Shown piece after piece: positions 1 to 15,653 of a stretch of DNA of 64,000 nucleotides (positions are counted from its first letter, which is position 1; each line of letters begins with the position of its first letter). A model generated the notes under the pieces. That model searched no databases and was not told the origin of the DNA. It saw only the letters and a program-made list of their open reading frames with translations. The stretch comes from Lobosporangium transversale. Its lineage: Eukaryota > Mortierellomycota > Mortierellomycetes > Mortierellales > Mortierellaceae. The translations under genes were made by a program, and so were the position numbers. The stretch covers positions 124,001-188,000 of the forward strand of contig NW_019029007.1 of the NCBI RefSeq assembly GCF_002105155.1, written 5' to 3'.

Positions 1-552
1 CTTCACACCTTCATTCCTTCACTCCATTCCTTTATTCCTTTACTTCACTTCACTTCACTCTGTTTCATTTATTTCTTTTCTAAAACTGTATAGTTCCTCA
101 TTGTCCCCATTTTCTTCCCTTGTTCTTCTCTCTTTCTCTTCTTCCTTTTGAACCGAGTGTCTGCAACAGTCTCTTTTTATATTTTATTATTATTATTGTT
201 TTTTTCCCCACTTTTTTTTTTTTTTTTTTTTTTTTTTCCTCCCTGTGTTGCCAATTGCCCGTGCGCACAGGAAGCATTCGAGTCCACGACCCTTTCTTTG
301 TACCTGGTTCCACCATCACCTCCTTTTTTTTTGACCCTTAAATTTATTACTTCTTCTTGACCCTGTTCTCCAATCTTTTGTCGAACATCATCCTTCCCAT
401 TTTCATCTGCGCCTTTTACTTGTAACACCTGACAATAAAAAATATCACTAATACCGAATAACAATAACGATCAAGATCACGACAACAATACCAGCACCAG
501 TACCAACACCAGTACCAACAACAATAACCCCTATTGATTACTTGTAACGCCA
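1..552. other. Pyrimidine-rich upstream region of the zinc-finger gene
   Basis: This stretch has no supported coding region. It is strongly T/C-rich, with a T tract near 211-237 and CA/AC-rich simple sequence near 480-530. It directly precedes the start codon at 553 and most likely holds the promoter and 5' leader of the C2H2 gene. The short open frames here only read homopolymers as Phe or Lys runs. Confidence 0.5.
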
Positions 553-3020
<2,468 letters not shown>

Positions 3021-3529
3021 ATAAACAAGCAAATCGAATAGATCATTATAGACCTTTATATAGACTTTTTTTCTTTTTCTTTTTCTTTTTCTTTTTTTTT
3101 TTTTTTAATTGTACAAACACCTAATGTAGAGACGAGTAAAGTAATAATAAATATATATATAAAAAGAACGAGAAATATATATGATGTGGTGGGAGTGCCG
3201 TCATGGATAATAAAGATGGCCAGGCACAGATTTACAGATTCTACGAATTCTATTTTGGGTACAAGAGTACAAGTGTACAAGCTACAAGGGCGCGTGTTCG
3301 GCTTTTGTTTTGCATGACTACCCTTCTTTTTATTTTTTGGGTTTTTTTGCGTCAAAGCCCTTCATTGCATGTCTGCTTGTCTGCTTCATTGTGCAGATCC
3401 ATGAGTAACAGAGCAAGAGGCAAAAAAAAAAAAAAAAAAAAAAAAAGAGAGAAAATGGGGGCGAGAGTGGTCAAGCATGCCAACCGACTTTAAGTCTAGG
3501 AGCATTCTTGCCCTGTGTGGTCAGCGAGG

Positions 3530-3564
<35 letters not shown>

Positions 3565-3806
3565 AAAGCAAGTGGTCCCTGTGGCTCTTCCTCTCTCTTC
3601 TTCTCTCACCCCTCATCTTTCTTCTTTACATTACTCCTGCTTTCTTTCTCATCATTACATCTCGATTCCTTTTTTTTTGTGCATTCCAGTCGATGACTCT
3701 ATAACATAAACTTTAACAGCAGACAGTAGATAATCGAAGTGCTATTGCTCGAGGCTGCATTTTCTTATTTTGACATTCCCACCATATATACATATTGCTC
3801 TTTAAG
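3021..3806. other. Intergenic region with long homopolymers
   Basis: This lies between the C2H2 gene and the first kelch gene. It contains AATAAA-like sequence just after 3020, a CTTTTT-rich block at about 3066-3106, and A runs near 3422-3446 and 3535-3562. I see no gene. The small open frames are Lys/Phe runs from the homopolymers. Confidence 0.5.
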
Positions 3807-5005
3807 AATGAAAGAGAGCTGTGCTTCTTGCTACTCTGTTGCACCACCACAGAGGCACCATAGTCATGGCCACCCTTATCATTGTCGCGTCCACAGTGCC
3901 GTAGCAACCCACTCCTCATCTCCCTCTTTCTCCTACTTCTTCCTTCTCGCCATAACTGTTGTGCTTTCAGCTTTTCTGTCTTTCATCCCTCTTACTGAGG
4001 CCCAGAGCGAAGGCCCAATTGGTCGTCGACGCATGGCCTTTGCTCAGAGTGGTGATTCGCTTTATATCCAAGGTGGTTCTCGATTCAATCATACAGTTCT
4101 CAGTTCCAGTCACTTGATTTGTCCAAATCCTGGCCTACATCCGCACCCGCATGGTCCATGCTCCCGGATGGACCCTCGGTCACCCATCATGCAATGGTAA
4201 GGGTGGCACCTCAGCATTCTGCAGGCCTTGGTGGAGGGAAACAAGGTTATCTGTTGTTAATCGGAGGCGCCTTTCAAGGTGCCGCAACCCAGCCTTTCTT
4301 TAACGCCTATGATCTGGAATCAAGAGTATGGTCATCTGTCCCAGTGAGCGCAACATCAACAGCAATCCATATACAGCATTGGAGGGTCATACTGCAGTGT
4401 CAGATCCAGATACAGGACTAGTCTATATCGTTGGAGGTTACTGGACTGGTGGGATCTACAATGCATTGATGGTTTTTGACCCTTCAAACCGGTCGATTGT
4501 CTCGCTGCAGAGTGAAGCGGCCCAGACTGCATCCCTTACGGATGTGGCCGCTATCTGGTCAAGTGTTCGAAAAACCGTCTTGACCTTTGGAGGGTCGCGA
4601 GCACCGCCTTCAAACCCAGATGGACTTGGTTTGCAATCGTTGAGTGAATATGATCCTAAATCCCAATCTTGGAGGCAACCCATGGTAAACAAACACAAAC
4701 AAACAAAAAAAAAAAAAAAAAAAAAAAATCTCTTCGCCCTATTTTTTTTCCCGCGAAATGGGGCAAAGATTATGCTAACAATGGTTCCCATGCATGCATC
4801 CCATGTTCCCTCGCCCCCCTTTGTGCTACAATAGAGAACTTCAGGCAGTATTCCACGTCGATTGGATCATTGTGTTGCAGCTTGTAAGTTTGAACGGCAA
4901 GAAACTTTTGCACCTTCTCTTTCACTTTTTTTTATTTATTTATTTAGCCTTATTTGTATGTTAAGGCCAATATCAACAACTAACACAAACAACAACAATG
5001 CCTAA

Positions 5006-5036
<31 letters not shown>

Positions 5037-6464
5037 TGACGTACATTTTCAGCTGACGATGGGTCAAAGATCGTGCTCTTTGGAGGCTCACTAGACAACA
5101 CGACCTTCTTTTCAGATATTCACATCCTGGATGTTACTACTGGACAATGGAAAGCCGGCTCACCAGCCAGCACTCCTCGTACTCGAATGTCATGTGCTTT
5201 CCACAGGGTCAGTTTATTGCCTGGGGTGGCTCAAGCGGAGACAAAAGAGACATCACTATGCACAATAATATCCCCATCGTCTATAATGTCGCTCGTGATG
5301 AATGGGTTCAGAATTATACTTCAGACCCATCCGCGTCCCCTTCCGTAGATCCAACCCATGGGATGACAAAACCAATCTAGGGCCTATCATCGGAGGTGCT
5401 GTAGGTGGGGTGGTGGTCTTAATAGGATGTATTGCTGCCTTCATCATAATAAGGCGCAAGAAACGGGCTGCGAAGAAAGATCCAGTGTCTAATGGAGACA
5501 AAGTAGGAGGAAGCGGAGGTGCAGGTGGAGGAAAGCATTCATCTTCAAATGACGACTATGATGATGGTCTTGGCTATATTGCAGGGCCTCGCACAGGAAA
5601 CCGTCAGCAGCAGCGTTACACTAACGTAAACATGGTGGATGATAGTGAGCCTGAGGCTCATCATTATCCAGATAATCGATATTCTATGGGGCCAATGGTA
5701 CAAACGTCAAATCATCTCGCAGCTACAAACGGCCTTGGTGGAGTAGGACAAGACCCATACTATGCAGTTGAACCTGGAGTAGGAGCAATAGCTGGAGCAG
5801 GCGCTGGAGCAATGTATGGACATCCGTTGCCAGGAGAGCATCCTTTACCAGGAGGCGCTAATACAATGTCTGGCTATTGGGACCCTCTCGCTGGCTATAT
5901 GGACCCGGCAGCTGCGAGGCCTTTGTCTGGTGCTGGTATGCCGCTCGAAGAGAACGCTTATAGTCCACAAACTTTTGTGGACCCGTATAAAATACCACCA
6001 CCTGCAGGCTATGAAGCACCACCAGATATCGGTGCAAAGGTCATCCCGTGGCCGCCTGTACAATACCAAGGGCTCAGTACCAGGAACAGCAGCAGTATTC
6101 GCCACAACACCTCCAGTTTCAACAGCAGCAATATTCGCCGCAATATTCTCCAGCTCAACAACAAGAGAAATTAGCATACCACGATCAATATTCTCAAAGA
6201 TCCAGCTATGCACCTCCGCTATCACCCCCTGCATCAACTTCGTCTGCAAATTCTCCATACCCTTACAAAACACCATACGATGACATGTCTCCTAAAAGCT
6301 CAAAAGACCAAAGACTCAGTATGCAGAACACAAACCGTCTTTCAGGACCACAAAGTATCCGTGACTCTTCTGGCAGCGCTTTTTCAGATTCCAAATCTGC
6401 TAGAGCTCCCCAGGTTTTGCACCCGGTAGGAGAGGACCTGGGATACGTAGCGCCTCCAAAATGA
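3807..6464 (+). CDS. Kelch-repeat, single-pass membrane protein, paralog 1 (frame-disrupted)
   Basis: A predicted cell-surface kelch beta-propeller protein. The N-terminus has a hydrophobic signal-peptide-like stretch (YFFLLAITVVLSAFLSFIPL) ending near TEAQS. Kelch blades follow, with GG motifs in LLLIGGAFQGAA, VYIVGGYWTGG, VLTFGGSRAPP, IVLFGGSLDNTTF and FIAWGGSSG. A transmembrane helix (IIGGAVGGVVVLIGCIAAFI) is followed by the stop-transfer cluster IIRRKKRAAKK. A long Gly/Pro/Gln/Tyr-rich cytoplasmic tail ends at DLGYVAPPK. Introns are about 4685-4834 and 4884-5052; a short 49-bp exon (SIPRRLDHCVAA) lies between them. Frame shifts occur near 4105, 4345, 5210, 5330 and 6065. The start is uncertain; ATG 3807 is the best in-frame choice. 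The architecture matches the second kelch gene at 13.6 kb. Ligand and function are unknown. Confidence 0.75.
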
Positions 6465-6922
6465 TTGTATTTAATATCATTTTATTATCATCATCATTCA
6501 TTTATTCAATCATTCCATTCATCCGTAAAAAAAAAAAAAAAAAAAGGCTTTTGGCTGCCTCTTTAAGCTTTTTTTCTGTTAGTCAACATATTTTCATTCT
6601 TGTAACCATATAATGGGCATAATAAACAAATTTGTTCATATTAACACGAGTATGACCCTGTCATGGCTCAACCTCCCTTGCCCTAAAGTTCTTCCACCCA
6701 CTCATCGAGTTATTGGGGAGGCGGCTCCAAAAAGAAGGGATCATTTGCTAACTGCTCACAAGCAAATGGTTCCTGTGAGTTTTTATATAGGATTGTAGGG
6801 AATTTTGTCGAATGTGCACTCATTTGTTCGATGAGGACATCGTTATTATTATAAGTATTATATAATATGTTAGGGGATAGCAAGGTACTAAGATAGCAAG
6901 ATAGTAAGATAGTAAGAATATA
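6465..6922. other. Convergent 3' intergenic region
   Basis: This separates the 3' ends of the kelch gene (+) and the channel gene (-). It contains a short A run at about 6528-6545, an AATAAA-like site near 6620, and simple GATAGTAAGATAG-type repeats near 6885-6920. No gene is evident. Confidence 0.5.
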
Positions 6923-9900
6923 TTATACTCCAGATCTATCGGGCTTGTCCGAGTCGCGCCAAAAACTCATGGTCCGCTTCATAATACCCTCGGAGCGTCT
7001 CCTGGATATGTCCCTAACCTTGGGGACAGGTAATGTTTCTGTCAGATCAAGGTTCGCGGCAGGTGAAGGCGTCTTTTGGGATTCCTCTAGTCCTAAGGGA
7101 TCCGGTCCAGTTTCAATAGCGCCACCGCTACCATCTTTGCTATTACCATCTCCATCACCAGTACCGCTTACAGCTGCATTCGCACTTGAACTCCCCAACG
7201 CTTTCGGTACATCCTCATCTTCATCATCATCGGTATCATCTTCTTCAGTATGGTTATGGCGTCGACTGACCCACGCACCGCCTGTCTCATATCCAAACTG
7301 GGGCTTATCTGTTCCTGTAGGCCTTCCATCGCCATCATCATCATCGTTGTCGTCATCATGGTTCAATCCACCGAAAATCATATTCAAAAAGCCTCGCGCA
7401 TTTTTAGGTTGTGTGATGTGAATTGAGCTTCCAGAAACTGTACCAGCTCCAGAACCTGAATGATTTTGGGCTGGAAAGAATGTGCTGCGACGACGCATTA
7501 ATGGTGCTGCTGGAGGCAGCGGACGCCCGGGAAGTGGAATGTCAAAGAATTACTATTGGCTAGGTCCTGATCAGTACTTTGTTCAATTATGGAAGGGCCA
7601 TGGGAACAAGAGCGCAAAGGGGTCCTAGCGCGAGGCCTTGTCACTACTCCAGATGATGATAGCGGCGTGAGGGCATCTTTCCGGCTGACATTGCTACTAT
7701 CAGATGCTTGTCCCACTGGGATCGTCATGCGTCGACGAGGACGGAAGCTAGCAAGAGAAGATGCGTCTTGATCTAGAGATTGCTGTAAAGCCTTGTGAAC
7801 CGATAGAGGCGACATAACTGGAGTGCTCAATTAGCGATATAGGTTGACTGCATGGAGAGGAAGTCTGCGGCGAGGAGGAAATGTATTGCGATTGAATGAT
7901 ATTTGTTGCATCCATAGTTCTGGTCCTCAACATATTCCTCTGGCATTGCATCTCCCTCGATTGAGGCAACGGATTTCTGCAGAGCAGAGTTCTGAGCGGC
8001 TTCGAGATTTGAAGGGCTTCCTAGACATCCTTCCCAATTAGAGGCAGATGTTAAAGGCGCCACGGCTGATGTTGGAGCCGACAAATCCCCTGTGTTGGGT
8101 CCGTATGTGTCATGACAAAGTACACGAAGATCAAACCGAGGACTTTGAGCAATACCAATGCCATCAACTTCATACACACGAAGCTTGAGTTTACCCTCTG
8201 TAGCTGAACTGTTGAGCGCAAAATCAATTTCCATCGTGTCATCCAGATCCCAATGCTCATACAACGGGTTTCTAGGTAACCACATCTTACGGTTCAAGGG
8301 CTTGAACAGCGCTGGATGAATATAGGTCTCAAACTCTGATGTCTGATCCTGATATATGATTTTGGACGGAGAATGGTCAAAGTGAGCTGCTGGATCGGTA
8401 CAGGCCTGTAAGAAATGAGACGGCCCAACAGTCTTGGAGAAATAGTTATTGTCGGCCAAAAACCCATCGCCATACGTCGCTCTCTTGTTTCGTCTAGATG
8501 TTGCCACCTCAGCCGAGGGCCCTGAGCCGCCATTAGTAAGTTCAATGGCTGTTGCTGTTGCTTCGTATCCAGTAGCAAAAGTTCCACTATGGTTATCATA
8601 ATCACAGAAATCGTCATCCATATTTAACTGAGGCCTTGCATCTGCATATATCATCATCACCCTTATCAATAATATCATCTCTGCCCTCTTTGCTTGTATC
8701 CCGTGATATCGCTATAGTTTCCTTTTCCTTTTTGCAGGCTCATCTACGATATCTTCCAGGTGGCTCTCATCCAAAATATCATCATTCGAATCGCGGTGCA
8801 TCAGTTTTCATATCGATCCGATTGACCCGCAGCTGGACGTAATCGAGAAAATGTCTTTGGTTGGCTCAAACCCAGATTGCTACTACCAGAACCACCGCTA
8901 CCAGAACTGCTCCCAACAGGATCGCTACTGCCTAAGTCTGCCAACCCCTCTGATGTCAAATTGCCCAATGACGCGACAGAAGTAGCTGCAGTCTGCGCGT
9001 TTTCGCCAATATGACGCTTTCTCAACCCCCCTCTTCCGGAAGTGGAAGCAGCGCTGCTAGCGCAGGACCTTGTTGAGGTGGACCCGACAGAAGTAGATAA
9101 TATATTCGATCTTAGTTCTGTATCCGGACCCGTAGGATCTGGTTCAGGCCCAAAGTTCCGAAGTCCTGTATCCAACGGCAAGTATTTTGTCCTTGTCTGA
9201 ATAAATCTGCACAAACAATCTTGAAGTAAATTGTGAATCCGAGCAAGACCACAATGAGGAATCCACCGACCACAGCCTCATTCAACCACAAAACACCGAT
9301 CATGGTGACGTTGAAAATGATCAGACCATCCGATGTGTACTGGAAGACGTGTCTGAAATAACGCCCACTGTTTTCATATCGACGAATATAGCAATAGGCA
9401 AGCTGATACTTGAAGATGAGGAGTGCAAATCCAAAGAAGAACACGGCAGCCAAAAGGATCAGTGGACTAATAATCGAATATATGAGTGTGATTACAAAGG
9501 CGAGGATATTTTGTGGTAATAGTAGTAGTACTGAAAGCACCAAGGGGTGATGGCTCTCTGAAGGGATCGAGGTGTTCCTGTTAGTCTCTTTGCGGTAACA
9601 AAGATATGGATCACAAGCTGCGCCCACACTTGAAGTAGCTCTAGAAAATGAGTACAAGTATTGAAGATGATGTAGAATACGAAAAATTGTTGATCCGGAA
9701 GGCAAGAGATCGGCTAACAATTTAAAAATGTTGGTTGGTTCCTGAAGGATACTGATGATAGATTTGACAACCGCGCTCCCGATCATAAACACAAAAAGGA
9801 CATTGAAGATCAAGAAATGGTAATAGCGCTGTAAGACTTTGCCCTCCAGTTCTGAATGGGATACGGGAAGTTCTTGCTTGGATATGGCTAAAAAAATTAA

Positions 9901-10298
9901 TAAATCAATAAAACGAGGAAGGATGGAAGTCATGAAGGTAAAAAAATGGGTCGAGTTAATATCTATTGTAGCTATCTATCCATCTCATTGGACTCTGAGC
10001 TCTATTCCACATCATTGTTATCCTTATTACCTAGGATGATAACTGGTGCAAGAGCAAGGAAAATGGTGACAAAGATGATTGGGAGGACGTTCTGTATGAG
10101 GGACTGTATCAAGGGTGAGGCCTCAAGGATAGGCTCCAGGAATTTGAATCGTTGCGAAAGTTGAGTCAATGACATCAATAGCAGAAAAGATGATGTAGGG
10201 AAAATCCAGAATATGATTAAAGCCCTAAGCCATAAAAGCAACAGCGTGGTCAGTTGACAAAGCTTCTTCGCTTTTAAATGAATTCAGACATAGACATG

Positions 10299-10331
<33 letters not shown>

Positions 10332-12012
10332 ATCTGAAGTACTCACCATGAGCTCAAGTTGACAGCCACTGTGCGGGTAAAACGATTTCGGAAGCTAACA
10401 GTTAGGTTACTCCATAGTACATCCCTAGGTTCCATTGCCAGGCGCACACTCAGCCCCTGAGGCCTCGAATCGATTTTGTTTGCGCACACAGCTGTGCGGA
10501 TAGATGATGCTTAAACGTGACAAAACCAAATGAAGTTGATTTGTATCTCAAAGAACCATCCCGAAGCTCCTCGATTTTTCTATCCAGACGGTTAAACTTC
10601 TTCAAAAAGTAGTCAATTGAGTCCACACGTTCCCCGCTCTTGAAGCGCTTCTCTGTCCGGGTCGGTTGGAAGGCATCCAAATCTTGACGACGCAAGGATG
10701 CTAGAATATGCCATATACTGTTTTTGCCAGGGTCATTATAGCGACCAGTAGTAATGACGGTACTAGTTTCTGGTTCCTGCAGTCCTGTCCGGAAAGGCGC
10801 AATGGATTCAGGTTCCTGATGAACTACAATGTCAATTGTATCCAAGTCATGACGCGCTACGACTGTCTCAGAGGTGGCTGTCGTCTCAAGTATTTGTTTA
10901 GCAGTAGTTGGTTGGTTTATGTCTGCAGCAACCATACTGGTGTCCTTATTGCCCCTAGTTGCCAGAGCACGCTCTATCGCAGAAATCGACTTTCGCACTT
11001 TATTGTAGTGTTTCCTGTCTTTGTATAGATCTTGCACAAGTTGCTGCAGGGTTGCGTAATCCACTGTGGTTGAAGATGAAGTAGCATGAGATTTGTCAGA
11101 TACTATTACTGTTGCTGCTTCTTCGGGAAAATGTCCTGATTTGACATTTTCAAGTACAGAGCGAGCAAGATCAATATGCGCCTTTTCCAGTCTGTTGAGT
11201 GCACTGTCCCTCCGATCCAGTTTTTGAGAGAGGCGACCACAATCCTTGACAACTGTTGCAGATTCGACGGGTCCCATCTTAAGAGACTCAAAATATTGCT
11301 TAAGTGCTGCATCGGATCGAAGGTTGGAAGGCAACCGACTAATAAAGATGGACCGTTCTGCAATCTCACCATGTCGAATTCGTTGTAATGTGTATTCCCG
11401 CCGAAGGTCCATCCACTGCCAGTAATTTTTGAACAATAAAAACATCCAGCTGAGACTGATAACGTACGTCAAAAAGACATGCGCCCCAAAACAAGTTAGT
11501 GTCCCGGGGCACGTTTGTGATGCTCATCCGAGCGACTTCTGTTAGAGTTCCACCAGCAAAATAGTGAATTGGGAGTAAGATCCCGCCGGCAACGATGCCA
11601 TTGAAGACACAAAAATGAAAACACATCCGCAAGAAGCGTAAATACATGACTGCGTCCAGACCAACATTGTTAATATAGAATCTTCCTTCAACTTGACTGT
11701 CGGTATAATCCAACCTAGAAGTTTGCGTGATACTGGCGGAGATGGATCACTAAACAAGTGTGATTGGCGATTAAATGTTATAGGAGTGATAAACAATACA
11801 GAAATAGAAGAAGAAAAAAAAAAAAATAGCGCAAAAAGGATAGCTTACACACTTAGACGACATCGAGGTGAGTAGAGATAGTCGAGCGTCTTTTTCCGAC
11901 GATTGTATTCAAAGCAAGCAAGACAAACGACGCTAACGCCAACGCTGAGGCCGATCTGGGCCATCAAGCCATTGAAAGTAGAGTCGTAATAGCGAGTTGA
12001 AACATCGGTCAT
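6923..12012 (-). CDS. CSC1/OSCA-like (DUF221, RSN1_7TM) calcium-permeable stress-gated cation channel (frame-disrupted)
   Basis: An integral membrane channel-family protein read right to left. Exon 1 (12012-11849) has the N-terminal helix of the family (GLMAQIGLSVGVSVVCLACF). Exon 2 (11749-10347) continues with GWIIPT, two more helices (FCVFNGIVAGGILLPIHYFA; VISLSWMFLLF) and the large cytosolic domain, including ERSIFISRLPSNLRSD, CAQTK and MEPRDVLWSNL, typical of the family. The exons near 10260-10031 and 9888-6923 give the remaining helices, for example FNVLFVFMIGSAVVKSII and GGFLIVVLLGFTIYFKIV. The C-terminal region has HPALFKPLNRKMWLPRNP, matching the PHM7/RSN1 extracellular-tail family, then an unusually long Ser/Thr/Asp-rich tail with acidic runs. 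Breaks are many (for example near 11480, 11660, 9540-9660, 9200, 8800, 8690, 7910, 7540). It diverges from the second kelch gene. Ion selectivity is not readable from sequence. Confidence 0.85.
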
Positions 12013-13555
12013 GGTTGTCAGGCAAAGTGTCTAAAATACCAGAAAGGTATAATGTCGGACGATTGCGTCTGACAGAATTGACAAGAGCAGGCTGAGCGTT
12101 AAAATAATAATAATGAACAGTGGAGGTATAGGGATTTTCGTTTGGGTTATAAGGGAAGAGGGAAGAAGAGAGGATAGTGTACAAGAATAGGAAAGAAAGC
12201 AGGAGAAAAGAGTGGGAAAACGAAAACAATAGCCAAATGTAAATCGAGAGAGAGAGAAGGAGGGTAGTTAAAGTGGTATGATGGGAGAATGAGCTCAAAT
12301 ATGTAAGCAACAACAGCCAAAAGACATCAAGGGTTTAGGGAGGAGAGGAGAGGAAGAAGGAACAAATAACTGAACAGTTTGGATGAAAAGAGGAGACACC
12401 CTGGTGTTATTTCGAGCTCGACTTCGAAAGTGCCACCATGAAACTCTCGGCAAAAAAAGATACTAGCACAAGGCAGGACCATGCAACTTTAAAACAGACA
12501 CAGACATAAGATGGTGATATTTATAAAAAAGCTCCCTCAGTTGCCTTTCCTACTTATTTTAATTAAAGGGTTTGTCTTCAATCGTACCAGAAGGTGATGG
12601 AAGTTGGCTATGATGTGGGCAAGCATGTGTTGACATTGACCGGGCTTTGCGTCACTTTTTTCTGGAAAAAAAAAAAAAATCGTTATCTAGTGCGTTGACA
12701 TATTCATGTCAATGGCATAAGCAGCATAAACAGCATAAACAGTACAAACATAATCTTCCAATCATGAACTGTTTATTATTTGTGCTTGCATCCTATAAAA
12801 AAAAAAAAAAGAAATCCTTTTTTTGAATGTGCAAATGAACCCAGACATTTCATGTTGCTCCATTGCTGTGCCATGTCTTTTTTTTTTTTTTTTTTTGATA
12901 TTTTCACTAGGCTACAACGCGTTGCCTAGAATTGCCGTTCATCTTGTGCCTTGAATATGACTCCTTTCGGTGCTCACTGTAGAATATAAAAAACAATTAT
13001 ATATATAACATGTATACAAATCGTACGTTGTGCAACAAAGAGTTTGATTTATCCATTCTAAATACATCACCACATGCGAGTTGTGCCTGGATGGTTGTTG
13101 CAAACATGCTTTAAACTTCCAGATGCCCAATGAAATGAGGCATGTAGGCAAATTCCTGCTCCGAAGAGAAATGCAAGGGAGGAAGAAAGTATGCTCATTA
13201 GATTGCTCACCCTTTCTTCAGACGGCGTCCAATGTAAAGTTCAATCCCTTAGAAAGATAACGGATTCATGTGTGCCTGATTGTCTTTGATCAGTCATTTG
13301 CGAGTAGACATCAATTATGTGTTTTTCTATGCACATGCATGGTGTTTATTTCTTTGTTTGATTGTTTGCTACTACTTTTTTTATTTTTTTATTTTTTGCT
13401 TGTTCCTCTCCTTCACCATTCTTCTTGAATCTCACCTTCTCATTCATTCTCTCCACCTGCATTGCATGCCAGCATTAGTTTGGGCGATTTAACACAGTTC
13501 CTGTCAAACTAAAACATTGAAAATCCCACACAAGAAACAAGCAGGATAAACAATC
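12013..13555. other. Divergent intergenic region between channel and second kelch gene
   Basis: About 1.5 kb between divergently transcribed starts at 12012 (-) and 13556 (+). It must hold both promoters. It contains GA-rich sequence near 12160-12370, A/T homopolymers near 12667, 12797, and 12878-12896, and a T-rich ATTTTTT block near 13376-13398. No gene or convincing TATA box is seen. Confidence 0.45.
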
Positions 13556-14476
13556 ATGCAAACCTCACGAAAAAACACTGCCATGCAACTCTTATTCTCA
13601 CCTATTGCTGTCATTCTTTTCTTTAATGCCTTAACAGCTCTTTCGCACGCACAAGTGCCAGCCCCTGTCCAGGAGATGGCTTTCATGCGTGCGGGGCAGT
13701 ATCTTTATGTTCAAGGAGGTAAACACGTGGCTGGCAATAACGATGATCCGACCATAGGCCAACTATTTGCTCTAGACCTGGCTGTATCCTGGGACGCTCA
13801 CACGCCACATTGGAAGCCTCTTTCTTCTGGCCCTTCCCATAATCTGTACAATGGCGTAGGGAGCCCTGACAACCGGACTTTGACGACTTTCTTTATGGAT
13901 GCCAGCAAAGAGCTCCTAGTTAATACATATGATATCCAGCAAGACAAGTGGGAACGCTCTGTCATGGCCACAGACAGAATAGAACCCATGCAAGCGATTC
14001 GCCCAGTCTTGGATCCTCAATCAGGCACTGTCTACATTGCTGGACCTAATAACTTCTATACCTACCACCTCGCAACCAAGCGTTCGTCTATACCCCTATC
14101 CCACCTGATGTTCTCACTTCACGGTTCTTCTCAGGTGCTGTATACAATGCTTATAGAAACTCCATCATGTATTTGGGTGGACTCACAGTAGAGGTAAAAT
14201 GGGAACCACAAGCATACATCACGGAGTACTCTTTAGGCACGGCTACAAACGAGGGTAGATGGCTTACTTTTGTAAGTGAGTTGAGCAATCTGCAAACGGT
14301 CTGCTTATTCACTCAAGTTCAATATCTTATCTAATCTTGCCACGTTTATTTTCTTTGATTAGGACACGAAAGGTGATCTTCCCACGCCTAGAGCAGATCA
14401 TTGCATGGCCTCTAGTAAGTATCTGCAGCTATAACGTGTCATGTCTTTACCTTTTATATAATCAAAACTCTGATGA

Positions 14477-14509
<33 letters not shown>

Positions 14510-15653
14510 CAGGCGAAGATGGACGTATCGTCGTAATATTTGGAGGTAGAATACCAGCTAATATGACTGCAACCCCTCCTACCAACTTTACGAGTACACT
14601 GTACGTCTTGAACGTTACTTCATCCATATGGTCTCAGGAGAAGTCTGCACCGACACCAAGGCTCTATACGGCCTGCATCATCATTGGCAACCAATTTATC
14701 TCATGGGGCGGCTACGATGGCCTCAATACCGTATCTGCCACACCGATGATCTTTGACTTAACTAAGCGTCAGTGGACAAAGTCCTATTCTCCACCAGACT
14801 ACTATGTAAATGCATCTCATCCTTCCCCGAGGCAGCCCAAGTCGTCCCCCGCAGAGCCCTTCCTGCCCGTATTGCCTTCACAATCAGGGTCTGTAAATAT
14901 GGTTGTCATCCTTGGAGGCACATTTGGTGCATTGTTCGTAGTAGCTCTAGCGGGCATCGTCTATCTCTACATGAAGAGGAAATCCGATCGACAACTGCAT
15001 GACTTAAAGACTCAGCAGGAACAATCAAAAGATGGAGCTCAAGCCTTTGCAAGCGGAAGTGAAAAACCAGACATGAGCACAAACCCGAATCAGCAGACCC
15101 CACCCCATGCCTACGGCCGAAATCCTCATGCGGTAGTTCAAAATAGTCATATCGTTGAGCGTCACCCTCAAGACGCTGTGGCTATGGGTCTTGTACACGA
15201 CTATACACCTGTACATGTACATACTTTAAATAATCAGCACAGTCCTATTCCCGTCAGACATGACGCAACAACAATACCCCCTTATCCCCGCATTACTACA
15301 GTGTCGGAGCCACCACGCCCGGATACCATCATCAATCAGCCATATACGCTACTACCACCGATGGGGTTGCCGTCTCTGGACCTGCTCTTACAACAGCAGC
15401 AACAGTAAGCTACGTCCCAAATGTGTTTATTCCCACAGCCGCTATAGCAAGCCCAGTCATCTTTCAACCAAACTCTCAATACAGCCATTATAGCCCAAAC
15501 AATCAATACAGTAGCCAATGGAATGACTTCCCTACTAATGAAATGCATGCAACTCAAAGATCACCTAGTTCATATTTCTTATCGTCTCAAGGATCTTCTA
15601 GTCCGAGTCCATCCAACGCTGCATCCGACGTAACCATCATATCTAACTCTTAG
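13556..15653 (+). CDS. Kelch-repeat, single-pass membrane protein, paralog 2 (frame-disrupted)
   Basis: A second predicted surface kelch propeller, with the same plan as the gene at 3.8-6.5 kb. It starts at ATG 13556 with a signal-peptide-like segment (LLFSPIAVILFFNALTALS) and probable cleavage after SHAQ. Kelch motifs include YLYVQGGKHVAG, YLGGLTVEV, VVIFGGRIPAN and FISWGGYDGL. The small exon DTKGDLPTPRADHCMAS is equivalent to the small exon in paralog 1. A transmembrane helix (VVILGGTFGALFVVALAGIV) is followed by YLYMKRKSDRQ and a His/Pro/Gln-rich tail. Introns are 14272-14362 and 14415-14512; the second contains a 29-nt T run just before its acceptor. Frame shifts near 14100 and 15405 are needed to reach the stop at 15653. 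N-glycosylation sequons are frequent in the ectodomain. Confidence 0.8.

Noticed and set aside
98-464. Open frames on both strands rich in Phe or Lys
   Set aside because: They arise from the T run at about 211-237 and CT-rich DNA; no start context, homology or codon pattern supports them.
3416-3704. Lys-rich open frames across A runs
   Set aside because: Produced by two long A tracts in intergenic DNA.
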